Assembly (NCBI RefSeq): GCF_002976435.1
Contig: NZ_PUGF01000022.1
Location: forward strand, 1 to 64,000
Reading direction: 5' to 3'
Origin: Solimicrobium silvestre
GTDB taxonomy: Bacteria; Pseudomonadota; Gammaproteobacteria; Burkholderiales; Burkholderiaceae_D
Length of the DNA: 64,000 nucleotides
In this document: positions 60,894-64,000 of the stretch, in pieces
Numbering within the stretch: position 1 is the first letter of the stretch
Layout of the letters: every line of letters begins with the position of its first letter
Notes under the pieces: generated by a model
What the model was told of the DNA's origin: nothing
Databases searched by the model: none
The model's input: only the letters and a program-made list of their open reading frames with translations
Position numbers and translations under genes: made by a program

Positions 60894-62209
60894 TGCAAGA
60901 ACAATTGCAAGCACGCATATTGTTGGTGTCTGCTGTGGCCTCGGGTCAGGGTAAAACCACGGTGACTGCTGCCTTGGCACGTAAATTAGTACTGCAAGGG
61001 TTGCGAGTGCGGGTATTTAAAACCGGCCCTGATTTCTTAGACCCCATGCTGCTTGAAATAGCGAGCCGTGCTCCGGTATATTCACTCGATTTGTGGATGG
61101 TTGGATTAGAACAATGCCGCACTCAATTAGCCGAAGCAGCGCGAGTTGCCGATGTCATTCTGATTGAAGGGGTGATGGGTTTATATGATGGCGCACCGTC
61201 CTCGGCGGATTTGGCCCGAGCCTTTGGGGTTCCGGTATTAGCAGTAGTTGATGTGTCTGCCATGGCGCAAACCTGTGGTGCGGTAGTGACGGGCTTGCGA
61301 GATTACGGCCCGGTTAATTTGGCTGGCGTCATCGCTAACCGAGTTGCCAGCCCTGGGCACGCGGCTATGGTGGTTGCCGCGTTACGTGATATTCCGATGT
61401 TGGCTAGCCTGTCACGGCAAGAAAAGTCGCTGCCGGAACGCCATCTTGGTTTAGTTCTTCCTGATGAAGTGGCTGATATTGAATCCTTGCTTGATACGCT
61501 GGCAGAGCAACTCACTCTTGACGCCGACGTTTGGAATGCCATCAGTCCAGTTCAACTGGATCAGGAGCAGGCGATTGAACAAGTAACGTCAACTCTGGCA
61601 GGCACGACTATCGCCATAGCGCGTGATGCCGCCTTTGCGTTTTTGTATCCAGCCAATCTTGATTGTTTAACTAAACTAGGTGCCAAGCTGTGCTTTTTTT
61701 CACCGCTTGCCAACCAACCCGTGCCATCTGGCGCAAATGCCATCTACTTACCGGGTGGCTATCCAGAATTACATGCTGCGACTTTATCAAAAGCCATGAT
61801 CTGGCAAGATTCGATAAGACAAGCACATGCACGTGATGTGTCAATCTGGGCTGAGTGTGGAGGCATGATGTCTCTCACGGATAGCTTGTCAGATCTGGAG
61901 GGCAACTCTTGGTCTATGGCGGGCATACTGCCTGGCCATGTGGCGATGCAAAAACGTTTGGCGGGATTAGGCTCGCAAGGTTTAACTACCCGGCATGGCA
62001 TATTGCGTGGGCATACTTTTCATTATTCTCGTTTGGAAACCAGTGTTGCGCCTATCTCGGCTACCTTTAAGCATTCATCTGCTGGAACGGGCGCTGTCGG
62101 TGAAGCTGTTTATAAGGTGGGTTCATTAACGGCTTCTTATTTCCATGCTTACTTTCCGTCTTGCCCTTTGGCGGCGGCGATGTTGCTGACTGGAGAAATG
62201 GTGATATGA
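60893..62209 (+). CDS. cobB: Cobyrinate a,c-diamide synthase
   Basis: 438-residue amidotransferase (CbiA/CobB family): an N-terminal dethiobiotin-synthetase-like ATPase domain (SAVASGQGKTTVTAALA; FKTGPDFLDP) and a C-terminal glutaminase-like domain with the nucleophile in WAECGGMMSL and the GYPELHAATL segment. It amidates the a and c side chains of cobyrinic or hydrogenobyrinic acid. Its presence shows the cell handles corrinoids upstream of cobinamide, so either ring synthesis is encoded elsewhere or early intermediates are salvaged. The ATG at 60893 is preceded by GGAG. Confidence 0.93.
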   Translation: MQEQLQARILLVSAVASGQGKTTVTAALARKLVLQGLRVRVFKTGPDFLDPMLLEIASRAPVYSLDLWMVGLEQCRTQLAEAARVADVILIEGVMGLYDGAPSSADLARAFGVPVLAVVDVSAMAQTCGAVVTGLRDYGPVNLAGVIANRVASPGHAAMVVAALRDIPMLASLSRQEKSLPERHLGLVLPDEVADIESLLDTLAEQLTLDADVWNAISPVQLDQEQAIEQVTSTLAGTTIAIARDAAFAFLYPANLDCLTKLGAKLCFFSPLANQPVPSGANAIYLPGGYPELHAATLSKAMIWQDSIRQAHARDVSIWAECGGMMSLTDSLSDLEGNSWSMAGILPGHVAMQKRLAGLGSQGLTTRHGILRGHTFHYSRLETSVAPISATFKHSSAGTGAVGEAVYKVGSLTASYFHAYFPSCPLAAAMLLTGEMVI

Positions 62210-62763
62210 CGCGCACGTTGGTATTAGGCGGCGCGCGTTCAGGTAAAAGCGCATTTGCAGAAACTCTTGCGGAAAATCAGGGTAAGGAAGTGATTTATAT
62301 CGCCACAGCACAAGCCAAAGATACTGAAATGGCCGCGCGCATAAAACATCATCAACAACAACGACCAGCAAGCTGGCGTTTAGTTGAAGAGCCGCTCGCA
62401 CTTGGTGAAGCACTACTGAAATGGTGTGCGCCGGATCGCGTAGTGTTGATCGATTGTTTGACTTTGTGGCTGGCTAATTTACTGTTTGATGAAAAGACTG
62501 AATACCCAGAGATCGGGCTTATTCCCCTGCCTGAATTATTTCACGAGCAGCGCGAACAATTTTTAACGGCATTAACGCAGGTCACTGGCGAATTAATATT
62601 GGTGTCGAATGAAGTCGGATTAGGTGTGGTGCCATACGGGGCAGTGTCGCGTTGTTTTGTAGATGAAGCCGGGCGGTTAAACCAAGCCGTAGCTAAGCAT
62701 TGCGAGAATGTGTTGCTGGTTGCGGCAGGTTTGCCATTAGTTTTAAAAGGAAGTGCATGCTAA
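62206..62763 (+). CDS. cobU: Adenosylcobinamide kinase/guanylyltransferase
   Basis: 185-residue bifunctional enzyme. The P-loop GGARSGKS is at the very start (TLVLGGARSGKSAFAE), and the downstream IDCLTLWLANLLF and LVSNEVGLGVVP segments are diagnostic of CobU/CobP. It phosphorylates adenosylcobinamide and transfers GMP to it. The ATG at 62206 overlaps the cobB stop; the longer frame from 62161 is rejected. Confidence 0.95.
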   Translation: MTRTLVLGGARSGKSAFAETLAENQGKEVIYIATAQAKDTEMAARIKHHQQQRPASWRLVEEPLALGEALLKWCAPDRVVLIDCLTLWLANLLFDEKTEYPEIGLIPLPELFHEQREQFLTALTQVTGELILVSNEVGLGVVPYGAVSRCFVDEAGRLNQAVAKHCENVLLVAAGLPLVLKGSAC

Positions 62764-63728
62764 TTGGCTTGAGCATGCCCGCGATAGCATGGATGCTATT
62801 GGCCGGCGTTATTCTTGATCTTGTATACGGTGAATTGCCGCGCTGGCATCCGCTGGTCGGTTTTGGGCGTTGGGCCACATGGGTAGAGCAGCGCTTGAAT
62901 CGTCAGCGCCATCTTATTTTGCGTGGGTTATTGGCATGGATTATTGTCGTGTTGCCGCTAGTTGGATTGGTGTTTTTGATTAGTAAACAGGATGATTTTG
63001 CCTGGCTAGGCCACATCATATTGCTTTATTTTTGCATCGGTTTGCGCAGCTTGCGTGACCATAATTTGCCCATTTTAATGGCGTTAAAAAACCAAGATTT
63101 AGAACAGGCGCGTCAGTTAACCAGTCGCATCGTGAGTCGTGATACGGCTAACGCTACTGCTGCTGATTTAGCCAAAGCCAGCACCGAATCTATGCTGGAA
63201 AATGGTAATGACGCCGTGTTTGGCACCTTGTTTTGGTTTGTGTTGGCAGGTGGCGCGGGTGCGTTGCTGTTTCGCCTCGCGAACACCCTGGATGCCATGT
63301 GGGGTTATCGTAATGCGCGGTTTAATTATTTTGGACGTGTTGCCGCGCGGGTTGATGATGTGATGAACTGGATACCAGCCCGGTTAACGGCGCTGTCTTA
63401 TGTTTTATTGGCACCAACTTATTTAGATAAACGTTGTGCGTGGCATTGTTGGCGCAGTCAGGCTCCAAACTGGCCTAGCCCTAATGCGGGCCCGGTAATG
63501 GCGAGTGGTGCGGGTGCTTTAGGTTTGGCTCTTGGTGGTACTGCTGACTATGGCGGCATAACTGAGCAGCGTCCGTCGCTGGGAGAAGGGCGCGCTGCAC
63601 AGGGCGAGGATATATTACGGGCCTGGCACTTGGTGTTAACTACCACGGTGTTGTGGCTTGCTATTGCACTCGCGGCAGGTGCCGTATTTTTTGTGTATGG
63701 TGGAATGGATGGGCAATTCTATGCTTGA
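62757..63728 (+). CDS. cbiB: Adenosylcobinamide-phosphate synthase
   Basis: 323-residue membrane enzyme (CbiB/CobD family) that attaches the aminopropanol arm to adenosylcobyric acid. Signature segments are LLAGVILDLVYGELPRWHPLVGFGRW, the STESMLENGNDAVFGTLFWF stretch and YRNARFNYFGRVAARVDDVMNWIPARL. An AGGA site precedes the ATG at 62757, which overlaps the end of cobU by 7 bases. A longer frame from 62700 is rejected. Confidence 0.94.
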   Translation: MLIGLSMPAIAWMLLAGVILDLVYGELPRWHPLVGFGRWATWVEQRLNRQRHLILRGLLAWIIVVLPLVGLVFLISKQDDFAWLGHIILLYFCIGLRSLRDHNLPILMALKNQDLEQARQLTSRIVSRDTANATAADLAKASTESMLENGNDAVFGTLFWFVLAGGAGALLFRLANTLDAMWGYRNARFNYFGRVAARVDDVMNWIPARLTALSYVLLAPTYLDKRCAWHCWRSQAPNWPSPNAGPVMASGAGALGLALGGTADYGGITEQRPSLGEGRAAQGEDILRAWHLVLTTTVLWLAIALAAGAVFFVYGGMDGQFYA

Positions 63729-64000
63729 GCACGGCGGAAATTTAAATGATGTTATCCAGCGGTTTGGCAGAGCTCGCGCAGACTGGCTTGATCTTTCAAC
63801 TGGGCTTAATCCGCATTGTTATCCAGCGCCAGAATTAAGCGCCGATGTTTGGCATCGGCTACCAGAAACAAGCCAGGAATTATGTGCGGCAGCATCGCAT
63901 TATTATGGAGCGCCGCAGATGCTAGCCGTCGCGGGAACTCAGGCCGCAATTCAGGCATTGCCACGTTTGCGGCCTCCGTCGAAAGTTGTTGTGGCAGCGC
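63721..64000 (+). CDS. cobD: Threonine-phosphate decarboxylase (aminotransferase class I fold), partial
   Basis: First ~93 codons only; the gene runs off the window. The ATG overlaps the end of cbiB by 8 bases. The visible start (EHGGNLNDVIQRFG, then WLDLSTGLNPHCYPAP and the YYGAPQMLAVAGTQAAIQALP strand) is typical of CobD/CobC enzymes, which make (R)-1-amino-2-propanol phosphate from threonine phosphate for the CbiB reaction. In this order the next genes are often cobQ and btuF, outside the window. Confidence 0.88.
   Translation, partial: MLEHGGNLNDVIQRFGRARADWLDLSTGLNPHCYPAPELSADVWHRLPETSQELCAAASHYYGAPQMLAVAGTQAAIQALPRLRPPSKVVVAA

Noticed and set aside
61303-61542. Minus-strand frame inside cobB
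   Set aside because: Antisense shadow; cobB is unambiguous on the plus strand.
1-64000. tRNA, rRNA, CRISPR arrays, prophage and plasmid genes
   Set aside because: Looked for in gene gaps; no cloverleaf, rRNA-like segment, regular array or phage structural gene was found by eye. A tRNAscan or Infernal run would settle the tRNA and small RNA part.

Overview
The window looks like the chromosome of a flagellated, Gram-negative betaproteobacterium. The gene order hslO / gamma-carbonic anhydrase / DUF455 / thrC, the pair tsaB-rimI followed by DUF1853, and the run lplT-alr-radA all resemble Burkholderiales, perhaps an Oxalobacteraceae-like lineage. That placement is inference from gene order and protein style; no database was searched. 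Base composition is moderate for this group.

Layout. (1) 1-4.4 kb: a structured repeat element, then housekeeping genes (Hsp33, gamma-carbonic anhydrase, DUF455 ferritin-like protein, threonine synthase). (2) 4.4-13.2 kb, minus strand: one tightly overlapping operon for a nonulosonic acid of the legionaminic type, read in the order legF, legB, legC, legH, legI, a methyltransferase, a WbqC-like protein, legG, a PIG-L deacetylase and a PtmE-like nucleotidyltransferase. (3) 13.4-22.7 kb, plus strand: two paralogous SEC-C/TPR/glycosyltransferase proteins resembling the flagellin glycosyltransferase FlmG, then flagellin (with a textbook sigma-28 promoter), flaG, fliD, fliS and fliT. Regions 2 and 3 together read as a sugar-to-flagellin glycosylation island: sugar synthesis and activation, two candidate transferases, and their likely substrate. 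(4) 22.7-28 kb: an EamA transporter with a divergent LysR regulator, a ClpP-like peptidase, a DinB-fold protein, a secreted metallo-beta-lactamase-fold hydrolase and a possible 31-residue membrane peptide. (5) 28.1-32.4 kb, minus strand: a compact three-gene cassette of unknown product (PLP decarboxylase, TPR-ATP-grasp ligase, second PLP fold-type I enzyme) with a perfect dyad just upstream. (6) 32.5-44.3 kb: chemoreceptor, MarC, DUF1289, an orphan molybdenum hydroxylase large subunit, a PilZ/YcgR-like protein, thioredoxin, tsaB-rimI, a reduced uracil-DNA-glycosylase-like protein, DUF1853, an unknown periplasmic protein and lplT. (7) 44.6-50.1 kb: alr, radA, a TPR membrane protein, then a small accessory patch with an unexplained hairpin-rich interval, an orphan pilin/adhesin and a broken IS1595-type transposase. 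(8) 50.1-52.9 kb: MFS transporter, AraC regulator and isochorismatase-family hydrolase. (9) 53.1-64 kb, plus strand: a cobalamin riboswitch followed by btuB, btuC, btuD, cobT, cobS, cobC, cobO, cobB, cobU, cbiB and the start of cobD, an uptake, salvage and late-synthesis cluster that runs off the window edge.

Two families of dispersed small elements cut across these regions. One is a roughly 250-340 bp element in three copies (near 0.1, 45.8 and 55.6 kb) with two hairpins and a CAAC-rich six-base-periodic tail; five base pairs of its long stem differ between copies with both arms changed together. The other is a roughly 104 bp terminal-inverted-repeat element (near 19.5 and 39.0 kb) with a solitary end-like sequence near 13.2 kb.
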